Below the pieces are notes generated by a model. That model was not told where the DNA came from and ran no database searches. It saw nothing but the letters and a program-made list of their open reading frames with translations. DNA of 64,000 nucleotides from an uncultured Lachnospiraceae bacterium (lineage in GTDB: Bacteria; Bacillota; Clostridia; Lachnospirales; Lachnospiraceae): assembly GCA_949076555.1 (NCBI GenBank), contig CARUOB010000006.1:1-64000 (forward strand), in the 5' to 3' direction. Shown piece after piece: positions 26,146 to 34,983 of the stretch (position 1 is the stretch's first letter; each line of letters starts with the position of its first letter). Made by a program: the position numbers and the translations under genes.

Positions 26146-27253
26146 AGTGCTGGTGATAAATCCCATTTTATACACAGCGGAGACCAACCGGATTCCGCAG
26201 GTGGAGTCCATCAAGGACACCATGATCTATACGATGTGCCTTGGCTTTTTGCGGGCGGGACATGAGGTGACGCTGATTGCGGCGCAGGATTACCGGCCTG
26301 TCCGGGAGGAGCGGTACGATTTTCCGGTGCTCTGGTTTCGTACGGTCTGCCGGAAACTGTTTATGCCGCGCTGTTTTCCCTATATGCCCGGTATCCGCAG
26401 GTATTTAAAAAGTCACAAAGATTATGACATTATTGTCACAAGTGAGGTGTTTGCCACTTGGTCGTATACGGCGGCAAGGATGGCTCCGGAGAAAACGATA
26501 GTCTGGCATGAGCTGGCGGCTTACAACAATATGCTGCACAAAATGCCGGCGAAGTTCTGGTATCAGTTTGTGGCGCGGCTTTTCATGCGGCGCGTGCGGG
26601 TGGTTCCCCGGTCTGAACAGGCGGGCGCCTTTATTCGGCAGTTTATGCCGCGGGTGGAGAAAGAACCCGTCGACCACGGTGTAGATTTGGAAAAGTTTCC
26701 GATTTCCGGGGAGAAGAGGGAAGATTGTTTCGCGGTGGTGTCGCAGTTGATTCCACGGAAACGGATTGCCCACACGATAGAAGCCTTTGACGGGTTTGTG
26801 AGAGCGGGACATGAGACATACGGCCTGCACATCATCGGTGCGGGGGAGGAAGAAGCGTCTCTCAGACAGCTTGTGCAAAGGCTGGGGATTGAGAAAAAGG
26901 TGACGTTTCACGGCAGACTGTCCCACGAGAAACTGCTGCCAATCGTCGCGGCCTCCAAGGCGCTTCTGGTTTCTACGAAAAAGGATAACAATATGGTGTC
27001 TATCGTGGAGAGCATTGCGCTTGGAACCCCGGTGGTGACCACATCCGTGCCCTACAACGCTGCCTATATCAGACGGGAGGAGCTGGGAATTGTGGAGGAC
27101 GACTGGTCAGCCGATGCGCTTTCGCGGATCGTCGCGGAAAACGACAGGTATGTGGCCAATTGTCTGGCTTACAGAGACCGCCTCTCCAACGTGTCCTGCG
27201 CGGCCCGGTTTCTGGCGCTGCAAGAGCGGGGGCAGACTTTGAAAAGGGCATAA
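26138..27253 (+). CDS. GT4 family glycosyltransferase
   Basis: 371 residues, GT-B fold. The N-terminal VLVINPILYTAETNRIPQ is unusual; it lacks the GGA loop of the neighbour. The C-terminal half contains SQLIPRKRIAHTIEAFDGF and the E-x7-E equivalent NMVSIVESIALGTPVVTT (about 288-305). It overlaps the upstream GT4 gene by 8 bp (ATG inside its last codons, ribosome site GGAGGTAAC), so the two are translationally coupled and probably act one after the other on the same lipid-linked intermediate. Confidence 0.85.
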   Translation: MSKVLVINPILYTAETNRIPQVESIKDTMIYTMCLGFLRAGHEVTLIAAQDYRPVREERYDFPVLWFRTVCRKLFMPRCFPYMPGIRRYLKSHKDYDIIVTSEVFATWSYTAARMAPEKTIVWHELAAYNNMLHKMPAKFWYQFVARLFMRRVRVVPRSEQAGAFIRQFMPRVEKEPVDHGVDLEKFPISGEKREDCFAVVSQLIPRKRIAHTIEAFDGFVRAGHETYGLHIIGAGEEEASLRQLVQRLGIEKKVTFHGRLSHEKLLPIVAASKALLVSTKKDNNMVSIVESIALGTPVVTTSVPYNAAYIRREELGIVEDDWSADALSRIVAENDRYVANCLAYRDRLSNVSCAARFLALQERGQTLKRA

Positions 27254-27329
27254 TGGAATAGACTTTTTTATGCTGATTGTGATATACTTATCTTGTAAGC
27301 GTATCATAACAAAGAAAGCGGGTGAGTAT

Positions 27330-27512
27330 ATGACAGAAGGTGAAATGCTGAAATTATCTGTAGAAGAATTTTCAAGGATTCAGCGTTACATGATGTTGGC
27401 CGAAAAGGATTCTGAAGTATACAAGGCTATGAGAGAAAGATATATTGATTTAAAAGTCATACTGATGGCTTCCGGTGTGAATCTTACAGAAATTGACCGT
27501 ATAAAAGAATAA
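27330..27512 (+). CDS. Small hypothetical protein, 60 residues
   Basis: An ATG at 27330, with GGGTGAG as ribosome site, opens a 60-codon frame. The product is charged and predicted mainly helical (MTEGEMLKLSVEEFSRIQRY at the start; ERYIDLKVILMASGVNLTEI near the end) with no signal or membrane segment. The helix-rich, Glu/Lys-balanced composition looks like a real small soluble protein. It is followed by a strong terminator. I do not recognise the family. Confidence 0.65.
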   Translation: MTEGEMLKLSVEEFSRIQRYMMLAEKDSEVYKAMRERYIDLKVILMASGVNLTEIDRIKE

Positions 27513-27547
27513 AAGGATTCAGAATCCGAGCGGCGGATGTGAAAGCG

Positions 27548-27597
27548 GGTGTAAGGCCTAACGAAGGATAAAGGCTTTACACCTTTTCTTGCTTTTT
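27548..27597 (+). terminator. Rho-independent terminator
   Basis: GGTGTAAGGCCT (27548-27559) pairs with AGGCTTTACACC (27572-27583), followed by TTTTCTTGCTTTTT. It ends the operon 21935-27512. Confidence 0.85.
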
Positions 27598-27617
27598 ATG
27601 GCGTATCACGGTACAAT
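27589..27617 (+). promoter_or_regulatory. Candidate promoter for the GT8 gene
   Basis: TTGCTT (27589-27594) and TACAAT (27612-27617) are 17 bp apart. The expected start of transcription is about 27624, next to the ATG at 27625. Confidence 0.5.
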
Positions 27618-27624
27618 AAGGGGT

Positions 27625-28563
27625 ATGGAAAAGCTGAAGGTAGTTTTTTGTTTTGACGAAAATTTGGTAACCCAGGTGCAGGCGGCGGCAGCTTCACTGC
27701 TTGACAGCCGCGGCCCGGGTGAACATTTCGAGATCCACTGTGTCTGTACGAAGGCAGCGGAGAATGTGCAGGGACCGCTGGGACAGGTTATAAAAAGAAG
27801 AGATCCGGATTCCGCGCTGGTGGTGCACTGCATGGAAAATCCTTACGAGAATGCATATCAGGTGCGGGACATTTCCGCGGGCACCTATCTGCGGCTGGCT
27901 CTGCCGGGGCTTTTGCCGGAGGTGGAACGGATTCTCTATATGGATGCCGATATACTGGTGCGGGAGAGTCTCGCGCCGATCTGGGAAACGGCCATGGAGG
28001 GAATGGCGATTGGGGCAGTAAAGGGTGCGGTAAACCTTTCCGATAAGTGGGAGTGGAACAGCGACAGACCATACTGGCATCTGCTTTCGGGGATGAAGGG
28101 CGGCTATATCAATGCGGGCGTCACGCTTCTCAATCTGGCTGAGATCAGAAAGCGGGGGCTTGCCGCACGCTGGCATGAGCTGACGGGTGAGCGGTTCTAC
28201 TATCAGGATCAGGATATCCTGAATATGACCTGTCAGGGAGCCATCGCTTATCTGCCGCCGAAATATAACAGGCTGGCTTATCTGGAAGAAGACGGTTTCG
28301 GGCAGTTTGTCACGGAGGGTATTTATACGCGGGAAGAGGTGCGGGAGGCGCAGCAGTCTCCGGCCATCGTCCATTATGCGGGGGACAAGCCGTGGAAACG
28401 GTACGACACGAATCTGGGGAGTCTCTGGTGGGATTACGTGAATACGCAGTCTGACTTAAAGGATTTATTTGACGAGGAAAAGGCCAGAAAGAACCATGGG
28501 CCGACTCTGGCGCAGCGGGCGGCGCGAAAGGTGAAGAAGCTGTTTAGCAGAGAAAAGCTGTAA
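27625..28563 (+). CDS. GT8 family glycosyltransferase
   Basis: 312 residues. The N-terminal LKVVFCFDENLVTQVQAAAA is the nucleotide-binding strand-loop of GT8 enzymes, the DxD motif is MDADILV (D107-A-D109), and the C-terminal QDQDILNMTCQG and HYAGDKPWKR complete the family pattern, with His of HYAGDKPW as metal ligand. It resembles LPS alpha-glucosyl- or galactosyltransferases. The ATG at 27625 fits the usual N-terminus; TTG 27589 and ATG 27598 are in-frame alternatives. The distance between promoter and start suggests a very short or absent leader. The C-terminal 30 residues are basic and could bind membrane. Confidence 0.87.
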   Translation: MEKLKVVFCFDENLVTQVQAAAASLLDSRGPGEHFEIHCVCTKAAENVQGPLGQVIKRRDPDSALVVHCMENPYENAYQVRDISAGTYLRLALPGLLPEVERILYMDADILVRESLAPIWETAMEGMAIGAVKGAVNLSDKWEWNSDRPYWHLLSGMKGGYINAGVTLLNLAEIRKRGLAARWHELTGERFYYQDQDILNMTCQGAIAYLPPKYNRLAYLEEDGFGQFVTEGIYTREEVREAQQSPAIVHYAGDKPWKRYDTNLGSLWWDYVNTQSDLKDLFDEEKARKNHGPTLAQRAARKVKKLFSREKL

Positions 28564-28669
28564 CGGCGTGAGCGGCGTTCTATAGAAAGACAGCTAAGGC
28601 TGTTTTGGGAAGAATACGCTAAGGCTCTCGACAGGAAAGGAAACTGAGGAAGGGATACGGTAACAAAGT

Positions 28670-29980
28670 ATGAAAATTGCGGTAGCGGGAACAGGGTATG
28701 TAGGTTTGGTGGCGGGCGTGTGTTTTGCGGAAAAAGGGCATGACGTCACCTGCGTGGATGTGGACGAAAAGAAAGTAAAAATGATGGAAGCCGGGAACAG
28801 TCCTATCTTTGAGGAAGGGCTGGAGGAGCTGATGCGGAAAAACAACGCGGCGGGAAGGCTCCATTACACAACGGATTATGCGGCGGCTTACAGGGATAAA
28901 GACGCTATTTTTATCGGGGTCGGCACGCCGGAGCAGCCGGACGGCTCCGCAAATCTGAACTATATCGCTACGGTTTCGAGACAGATCGCGGAATCTGTGG
29001 AGAAAGACTGTCTGGTGGTCGTGAAATCCACGGTGCCAGTGGGAACCAACGACAAAGTAGAGCAGTTTATCCACGATTTTTTAACAAGGGATGTGAAGGT
29101 GGAGGTGGCCTCCAATCCGGAATTTCTGGCACAGGGCTCCGCAGTGCACGATACCCTGCATGCCGCGCGCATTATCATCGGCACACAGAGTAAAGAGGCG
29201 GAGACGCTGTTAAAGAAAATCTACGAACCCTTCGGACTGCCTATCGTGTCCGTGAACAGGCGTTCCGCGGAAATGATTAAGTATGCGAGCAACGATTTTC
29301 TTGCTCTTAAAATTTCTTATATGAACGATATCGCAAATCTCTGCGAGCTGGTGGGAGCGGATATTGACGCGGTGGCGGAAGGCATGAGCTACGACGCGCG
29401 TATCGGTGCCAATTTCTTAAAGGCGGGGATCGGATACGGTGGAAGCTGTTTCCCCAAAGATACGAAAGCGCTGAAATATCTGGCCAAGCAGTACGGGTAT
29501 CAGCTTAAGACCGTGGAGGCCGCGGTGGATGTGAATGCCATGCAAAAGACCAGACTCTTCCAGAAAGCGTGCAAGCGGATGATTACGTTCGAAGGGCTTA
29601 AGGTGGCGGTTTTGGGACTTGCCTTCAAACCGGGAACGGACGATCTGCGGGAGGCGCCTTCGCTTGACAATGTGAAGCTGCTTTTGGAAAACGGTGCGCA
29701 GATTGTGGCCTATGATCCGGTGGCGGCGGATAACTTCCGCAAGGTTTATCCGGAAGGGCAGGTTGGCAAAGGTTCCATCACCTACGTGGAAACGCCGGAG
29801 GAGACGCTTGAAGGCGCGAACATCTGCTTTGTGTTCACGGAATGGAAAGAGATCCGTGCCATAGCGCCGGAAACTTTTAAGGAGCGGATGCGGATACCGC
29901 TTGTGTACGACGGACGAAACGTCTTTGACGTGAAGGGCATGAAGGAAGCGGGAATTGAATATTACAGCATAGGGCGGTAA
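28670..29980 (+). CDS. ugd: UDP-glucose 6-dehydrogenase
   Basis: 436 residues, the usual family length. It oxidises UDP-glucose to UDP-glucuronate with two NAD+. The N-terminal Rossmann motif is GTGYVGLVAGVCFAEKGHDV (8-27), the catalytic Cys260 lies in GGSCFPKD, and FKPGTDDLREAPS near residue 323 contributes to the active site. The next gene, 20 bp downstream, is an epimerase of the UDP-glucuronate 4-epimerase type, so the pair probably makes UDP-galacturonate for an acidic polysaccharide. Ribosome site: GGAAAGGAAACTGAGG, spaced widely. Confidence 0.95.
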   Translation: MKIAVAGTGYVGLVAGVCFAEKGHDVTCVDVDEKKVKMMEAGNSPIFEEGLEELMRKNNAAGRLHYTTDYAAAYRDKDAIFIGVGTPEQPDGSANLNYIATVSRQIAESVEKDCLVVVKSTVPVGTNDKVEQFIHDFLTRDVKVEVASNPEFLAQGSAVHDTLHAARIIIGTQSKEAETLLKKIYEPFGLPIVSVNRRSAEMIKYASNDFLALKISYMNDIANLCELVGADIDAVAEGMSYDARIGANFLKAGIGYGGSCFPKDTKALKYLAKQYGYQLKTVEAAVDVNAMQKTRLFQKACKRMITFEGLKVAVLGLAFKPGTDDLREAPSLDNVKLLLENGAQIVAYDPVAADNFRKVYPEGQVGKGSITYVETPEETLEGANICFVFTEWKEIRAIAPETFKERMRIPLVYDGRNVFDVKGMKEAGIEYYSIGR

Positions 29981-29999
29981 GCGGCGGAAAGGAGCAGCA

Positions 30000-30992
30000 G
30001 TGAAAGAGTTAGATCCCTCAAAGACATATCTGATTACCGGCGGCGCGGGCTTTATCGGATTTCATTTATCCAGAAGCCTTTTGGAGAAGGGTGCGCGGGT
30101 GATCGGCTTCGACAACATGAACGAATATTATGATGTGAGACTGAAGGAGGACCGGCTGGCAAAGCTGTATTATTATGACAAATACACCTTTGTCAAAGGA
30201 GATCTGGCGAACAATGCGGATGTATTTCAACTGTTTCAGGAGTACAGACCGGATATCGTGGTGAATCTGGGGGCTCAGGCGGGCGTTCGCTACAGCATTG
30301 ACAACCCGTCGGCTTACATGGAGTCCAACATGATGGGATTCTTCCACATTTTGGAGGGATGCCGTTATTTTCCCGTGGAGCATCTGGTGTACGCGTCGTC
30401 CAGCTCTGTCTACGGCGGCAACGAAAAGGTGCCTTTTTCTACGGAGGATAAGGTGGACGAGCCGGTAAGCCTTTATGCGGCGACGAAGAAATCCAATGAG
30501 CTGATGGCCCACGCGTACAGCAAGCTCTTTGCGATTCCCGTTACGGGGCTGCGCTTTTTCACGGTCTACGGGCCGTTTGGCAGGCCGGACATGGCGTACT
30601 TCAAATTCACGAAAAAGATTCTTGCGGGAGAGCCGATTCAGGTTTATAACCGGGGCGATATGATGAGGGATTTCACTTATATCGACGATATTGTGCAGGG
30701 GGTGGAAAATATCCTCTGTAATCCGCCCGAAAAAAATGAGAAGGGCGCGCTCTATAAGCTTTATAATATCGGCAATAATAAACCTGTGAAGCTGATGGAC
30801 TATATAGAGACGCTGGAGCGCTGTCTTGGCGTGGAGGCGAAGAAGGAGTATCTTCCCATGCAGCCCGGCGATGTGTACCAGACCTATGCGGACGTCACGG
30901 ACCTGATGCGGGATTATAACTTCAAGCCCGAGACCTCCATCGAGGAGGGCCTGCAGAAGTTTGTGGACTGGTACCGGGAATATTATAAATAA
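30000..30992 (+). CDS. NAD-dependent epimerase, UDP-glucuronate 4-epimerase-like
   Basis: 330 residues, short-chain dehydrogenase fold. The N-terminal YLITGGAGFIGFHLSRSLLE binds NAD; the catalytic triad has Ser in SSSSVYGG and Tyr159-x3-Lys in YAATKKSNE; RFFTVYGPFGRPDMAYFKFT and RDFTYIDDIV are typical of UDP-glucuronate 4-epimerases (CapI/WbnF-like). It starts with GTG (30000) behind AAAGGAG, without a nearby alternative ATG. It follows UDP-glucose dehydrogenase directly, which supports UDP-glucuronate as substrate. Confidence 0.9.
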   Translation: MKELDPSKTYLITGGAGFIGFHLSRSLLEKGARVIGFDNMNEYYDVRLKEDRLAKLYYYDKYTFVKGDLANNADVFQLFQEYRPDIVVNLGAQAGVRYSIDNPSAYMESNMMGFFHILEGCRYFPVEHLVYASSSSVYGGNEKVPFSTEDKVDEPVSLYAATKKSNELMAHAYSKLFAIPVTGLRFFTVYGPFGRPDMAYFKFTKKILAGEPIQVYNRGDMMRDFTYIDDIVQGVENILCNPPEKNEKGALYKLYNIGNNKPVKLMDYIETLERCLGVEAKKEYLPMQPGDVYQTYADVTDLMRDYNFKPETSIEEGLQKFVDWYREYYK

Positions 30993-31035
30993 ACAGGCGT
31001 GTGCTGAACAAGACATTGTATTGAGGAAGAAAACA

Positions 31036-32016
31036 ATGAGAGAAATTCCGATTTTATATCTGGTTGTGCCCTGCTATAACGAGGAGGAAGTGGTGGAGAA
31101 AACCGCCTCCGTTATGGGAGAAAAACTGACACGTCTGGAGCGGGAAGAGAAGATAGCAAAAGGCTCCAAGGTCATGTTTGTAAACGACGGGAGCAGGGAT
31201 AAAACCTTGCAGCTCCTTCACGAAATTGCCGCCAAGGACAGGCGGTTTTCCGTGGTGAGTCTGGCGGGGAATTACGGTCACCAGAGTGCGATTTTAGCCG
31301 GGATGATGACGGCGAGACAGTATGCGGATGTGGTAGTTACCATCGACGCGGATTTACAGCAGGATATCGAGGCGCTGGATCGGTTTCTGGCCTGCTATAT
31401 GGAAGGCTGCGAGGTAGTCTACGGTGTGCGAAATGACAGGCATTCCGACGGCTTATTCAAGAAAGCCACGGCCACTGCCTACTATAAGCTGATGCATATG
31501 CTGGGAAGCACGGTTATGACGAACCATGCGGACTACCGTCTGATGTCGAAGAAGGCGCTTGATGCGCTGTCAGAGTACAAGGAGGCAAACCTCTTTCTGC
31601 GCGGGCTGATTCCTACTATGGGATTTCCTTCCGATGTGGTATATTTTGACGTGAAGGCCAGGGAGGCGGGACATTCCAAGTATACCTTAAGCAAAATGAT
31701 GACGCTGGCGCTCGACGGCATCACCTCCATGAGTGTGCGGCCGCTTCGACTGATCGGCGGTCTGGGATTTTTTATGTTTATATTCAGCATGGTGATGTGT
31801 GTGATCGGTCTGGTGGACTGGGTCATGGGAAACAATGTGCCGGGCTATACCACGACCCTGATTGTGTCCCTGATTATTGGCGGGATCACGCTTTTGTCGC
31901 TGGGGATCATCGGGGAATATGTGGGCAAGATTTATATGGAAACGAAGCACAGGCCCAGATACATCATCGATACGCTGGTGTGGCGTGAAGATGACGGGAA
32001 GGCGGGGCAGGACTGA
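31036..32016 (+). CDS. GT2 polyprenyl-phosphate glycosyltransferase (DPM1/ArnC-like)
   Basis: 326 residues. The GT-A domain starts with LYLVVPCYNEEEVVEKT, contains VMFVNDGSRDKT and the metal motif TIDADLQQD (about 101-109), and is followed by two C-terminal membrane helices (about 232-258 and 268-292) ending in IGEYVGKIYMETKHRPRYII, a block conserved in undecaprenyl-phosphate glucosyl/Ara4FN transferases. It transfers a sugar from a nucleotide to polyprenyl phosphate on the cytoplasmic face, making donors for the GT-C enzymes of this region. ATG 31036 is preferred over earlier in-frame codons because the family begins there. The palindromic element fragment starts 5 bp after its stop. Confidence 0.9.
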   Translation: MREIPILYLVVPCYNEEEVVEKTASVMGEKLTRLEREEKIAKGSKVMFVNDGSRDKTLQLLHEIAAKDRRFSVVSLAGNYGHQSAILAGMMTARQYADVVVTIDADLQQDIEALDRFLACYMEGCEVVYGVRNDRHSDGLFKKATATAYYKLMHMLGSTVMTNHADYRLMSKKALDALSEYKEANLFLRGLIPTMGFPSDVVYFDVKAREAGHSKYTLSKMMTLALDGITSMSVRPLRLIGGLGFFMFIFSMVMCVIGLVDWVMGNNVPGYTTTLIVSLIIGGITLLSLGIIGEYVGKIYMETKHRPRYIIDTLVWREDDGKAGQD

Positions 32017-32021
32017 ATAAA

Positions 32022-32053
32022 CGTGACAGTGAAGCGAACGGCTGAACTGTTAC
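32022..32053 (+). repeat. Right-end fragment of the 156-bp palindromic element
   Basis: 32 bp matching 5892-5923 at all but about four positions and ending in GGCTGAACTGTTAC. It starts 5 bp after a stop codon and lacks the left half. Confidence 0.72.
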
Positions 32054-32102
32054 GAATAAACTGCTTCGCGGGTGTCTGCAAGGCTGACATGGGGGTGCGA
32101 GT

Positions 32103-33839
32103 ATGTTGATGGTGTTTGGATCATGGGTCACGATTGCCGGGGCGGCTCTGCTTTTCGGCAAGGCGGTTACGGACGGGATGTATCGAAGCCGCCTTACCAA
32201 GATGGGGCGGCCCGACATTTATGTGATGACAGGTCTGATTGTTTTGAATATGTTTGCCCAGTTTTTCAGCCTCTTTTATAAGGTGGCGGGAATCGCCTGC
32301 ACCATTTTGGGCACGCTTGGCATTCTTTTATTTTGCATTTGGGCATATCGGAATATCAGACAGAGAAAGCGCGCCGCGCTTTTTCCGGGCTGCACATGGC
32401 AAAGACCGGCTGTCTGGCGGGTTGCGGCAATCCTATTCTGTTTTGTGCTCACGATGCTTTGGACAAATCGGAGTCCCGGTCAATATGACACGGGACTTTA
32501 TCACGCGCAGGCGATCCGGTGGATCGAGGATTACGGTGTGGTTCCGGGACTTGGCAATCTGCATATGAGGCTGGCTTATAACAGCGCGTTTATGTCTTTG
32601 CAGGCGCTTTTCAGTCTTGGCTGGCTTGTGGGACAGTCATTGCACACCTTGAACGGCTTCTTTTGTCTGGCGGCGCTTGTCTATGTGTGCGCCACAATCC
32701 GGTTATGGGGAGAGGGGAGCTTACAGACTTCCGATTTTCTGAAATGTGCGATGGCGGTTTATGTGGTACAGAAACGGTCTGATATTTCCTCTTCCGGCAC
32801 GGATCTCTGGGCCATGCTTCTGGTCTTTTATATTTTGATCAAATGGAGTGAATACTGTGAGAGTGGCCGGGAGGACGGCGTAATGTACGGCTGGCTCTGC
32901 CTTGTCTGCGTGTACGCGGCAACGGTCAAACTGTCTGCCGCGTCCGTGGCGATTCTTGCCCTGTATCCGCTGTATTTGTTTATCAAAGAAAGAGACGCAA
33001 AGGCCATTTTCGCTCATGTGGCGGCGGGGCTGTTTATCTTGCTGCCGTATTTGATCCGTAATGTGATTATTTCCGGCTATCTGGTCTATCCCTACGGGGG
33101 ACTGGATTTATTCAATCCGGATTGGAAGATGGATCAGGCGGTGCTTGCGGAGGACAGTCTGGATATCAAGATGTTTGCAAGGGGCATCACAAATGCGGCG
33201 GAATATGACAATTCCCTTTTTGGCTGGATTCCGGGGTGGTTCTCGCGTCAGGAGATGGGGAGCCGCGTTCTGATCACTGTGGGAGCGCTCTGCATCCCTG
33301 TCATTCTATATTTGCTGACGGTACATTTTCGCAGAAAAGACTACGCACGGGCGGCGCTTCTTGGCACGGGGATTGTGAATCTGCTGTTCTGGCTGGCGGC
33401 GGCGCCTCACATGCGCTATGGCGGGCCTTACATTCATATGGTTGTGGCGCTGACGCTTGGAACGTTAATCTGTCTTGCGGAAAGGAAGGGCAGACCGGCG
33501 GTCATGGAGAAGATAACTGTGGGAGGCGGCAGCCAAAAGGACGCTGTGTGGAGAAAACTGTTTGGCGTTCTGACGGCGGCGGTTTTGGTTATATATTTGC
33601 TGCAATACGGAGAACGGCTTGCGAAGATTCCGGAGATGGAGACGAAGGAATTTGTCAGACAGCCGGACTATCTTTCATGGCAGTCTACCCAGTACCCGGT
33701 GGACAATGTGCATATCTGGAAACCGGATGAAGGGGATTTGTCGGGATATTTTGCCTTTCCCGCAACGCCGCAGGGCAGACAGCTCAAGGTTTTGCGGCTG
33801 CGGGGAGAGAGCTTTTGGGAGGGATTTAGACATGAGTAA
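32103..33839 (+). CDS. Multi-spanning membrane protein, LIC_10190-like
   Basis: 578 residues with about 11-12 membrane helices. The first extracytoplasmic loop has GQYDTGLYHAQAIRWIEDYG and PGLGNLHMRLAYNSAF (about 126-160), the block seen in LIC_10190-type membrane proteins of polysaccharide clusters and related to GT-C glycosyltransferases. It probably acts on lipid-linked sugars outside the membrane, donor unknown. GGGGGTG precedes the ATG. Its final codons overlap the start of the deacetylase gene at 33832, so the two are coupled. Confidence 0.72.
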   Translation: MLMVFGSWVTIAGAALLFGKAVTDGMYRSRLTKMGRPDIYVMTGLIVLNMFAQFFSLFYKVAGIACTILGTLGILLFCIWAYRNIRQRKRAALFPGCTWQRPAVWRVAAILFCFVLTMLWTNRSPGQYDTGLYHAQAIRWIEDYGVVPGLGNLHMRLAYNSAFMSLQALFSLGWLVGQSLHTLNGFFCLAALVYVCATIRLWGEGSLQTSDFLKCAMAVYVVQKRSDISSSGTDLWAMLLVFYILIKWSEYCESGREDGVMYGWLCLVCVYAATVKLSAASVAILALYPLYLFIKERDAKAIFAHVAAGLFILLPYLIRNVIISGYLVYPYGGLDLFNPDWKMDQAVLAEDSLDIKMFARGITNAAEYDNSLFGWIPGWFSRQEMGSRVLITVGALCIPVILYLLTVHFRRKDYARAALLGTGIVNLLFWLAAAPHMRYGGPYIHMVVALTLGTLICLAERKGRPAVMEKITVGGGSQKDAVWRKLFGVLTAAVLVIYLLQYGERLAKIPEMETKEFVRQPDYLSWQSTQYPVDNVHIWKPDEGDLSGYFAFPATPQGRQLKVLRLRGESFWEGFRHE

Positions 33840-34761
33840 ACCGGACATTCACGCGGACGATTATGCGCTCACCTTAAATACGTCGAGGGATATGCTTGCG
33901 TGTATGCGCAAGGGCAGGCTTGACAGTATCAGTGTTGTGCCTAATATGGGCTGTTTTGAGGAATGTATGGAGCTGCTTTGCGGGGAGATACCGAAACTCC
34001 CCTTTTTGCCGCTTCTGTCGGTACATCTGGATTTTGTGGAGGGAAGAAGTCTGGCGGGAAGAGAACGCACCCCCGATTTGACGAAACCAGACAGTGACCT
34101 GATGGGACTTGGCTGGGGCGGTCTTTTTGCGGCGTCCTACCTGCTTCATAAGCGGAAGAAGATTAAGGCGCAGTTAAAGTGCGAAATCAAGGCCCAGCTT
34201 GCCAAAGCGCAGGGGGCGATAAAAAAGTGTATGGAAATTGCGGACGAAAACGGGATTCCCAGTGGGCAGAAGGGGCTTCGGATCGACAGCCACCAGCACG
34301 CCCACATGATTCCTGTGGTGTGGGAGGCCGTTTTGGAAGTGGTGCGTGAGGAGGGATACACGCTGGAGTATATCCGCAATTCCAAAGAACCGCTTGGCGT
34401 ATTTCTGACAGATGTGTCGCTTTATAAAACGTACCGGCCCGTGAACTTCGTGAAAAACAGACTGCTGTCGCTTTACTCCCACAGGGCTGACCGCTATTGC
34501 AAAGCCACAGGCATGAAGCAGATGTACCTCTGGGGACTTGTGATGAGCGGCCGGATGGATCAGGGGAGAATAGAGCGGCTTTACGGGAAAATGAAACGAA
34601 AGGCCGAGCGGGACGGGAGAACGCTGGAGATTCTTTTCCACCCGGGTATCACCCTGCCGGAGGAAGTCACGCCCGAGATCGCGAAGGAGGCCGCGGACGA
34701 TTTCTACACCCGTAAGGACAGACATGTGGAGATGGAAGCGGTGCTCGGCGTGAAGTGGTGA
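33832..34761 (+). CDS. ChbG/HpnK (YdjC-type) carbohydrate deacetylase
   Basis: 309 residues. The N-terminal DIHADDYALTLNTS carries the metal-binding Asp pair (D9-D10) of the YdjC family, and IDSHQHAHMIPVVWEAV has the two metal histidines. FHPGIT near the C-terminus (about 272) matches the conserved FHPG motif. Family members remove acetyl groups from N-acetylhexosamines (ChbG acts on chitobiose; HpnK on hopanoid sugars). Here it would deacetylate a lipid-linked or polymeric amino sugar. ATG 33832, with GGGAGGG upstream, lies within the last codons of the previous gene; a longer in-frame extension from 33619 lacks similarity and is antiparallel to nothing useful. Confidence 0.85.
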   Translation: MSKPDIHADDYALTLNTSRDMLACMRKGRLDSISVVPNMGCFEECMELLCGEIPKLPFLPLLSVHLDFVEGRSLAGRERTPDLTKPDSDLMGLGWGGLFAASYLLHKRKKIKAQLKCEIKAQLAKAQGAIKKCMEIADENGIPSGQKGLRIDSHQHAHMIPVVWEAVLEVVREEGYTLEYIRNSKEPLGVFLTDVSLYKTYRPVNFVKNRLLSLYSHRADRYCKATGMKQMYLWGLVMSGRMDQGRIERLYGKMKRKAERDGRTLEILFHPGITLPEEVTPEIAKEAADDFYTRKDRHVEMEAVLGVKW

Positions 34762-34793
34762 AGGCGGTATGTAAGAGGACGGGGGCTGCGGCG

Positions 34794-34820
34794 ATTCCTT
34801 TATATCTTGTCCGGAAAACG
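34794..34820 (+). repeat. 27-bp direct repeat, copy 1 (tail of a lost DUF4143 gene?)
   Basis: Identical over 27 bp to 36235-36261, where it encodes IPLYLVRKT at the end of the ATPase. Copy 1 can be read in the same frame (AIPLYLVRKTW) but has no gene in front of it. It is the left border of a 1.4-kb unit made of the 32-bp array plus ATPase. Confidence 0.8.
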
Positions 34821-34841
34821 TGGAGGTATGGCCAAATTTTA

Positions 34842-34969
34842 GAAAAATGTGTAAAATTTGATCGAAAACTTTAGAAAAATGTGTAATTTGGCGTCGAAAA
34901 ACTCAGAAAAATGTGTGAAACTCGATTGAAAATCCCGGAAAAATGTGTGATACTGTTTTTGAGCACATA
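34842..34969 (+). repeat. 32-bp phased tandem repeat array (4 units) upstream of the ATPase
   Basis: GAAAAATGTGT occurs at 34842, 34874, 34906 and 34938, i.e. at an exact 32-bp step (three helical turns). The second half of each unit is less conserved but keeps a TCGAAAA/TTGAAAA word in the first three units. The array ends 15 bp before the ATG at 34984, so it covers the promoter and leader of the ATPase gene. It fits a cooperative operator or iteron-like site; it is not a CRISPR array. Confidence 0.8.
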
Positions 34970-34983
34970 GAAGGGGGGATTCA

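Noticed and set aside
33619..33831. N-terminal extension of the ChbG-like deacetylase to 33619
   Set aside because: The extension overlaps the upstream membrane protein in another frame, is Arg/Ser-rich without similarity, and the family begins at the ATG at 33832.
34842..34969. Short regularly spaced repeats resembling a CRISPR array
   Set aside because: Only 11 bp are constant per 32-bp unit, the intervening parts are related to each other rather than unique, and there are no cas genes.
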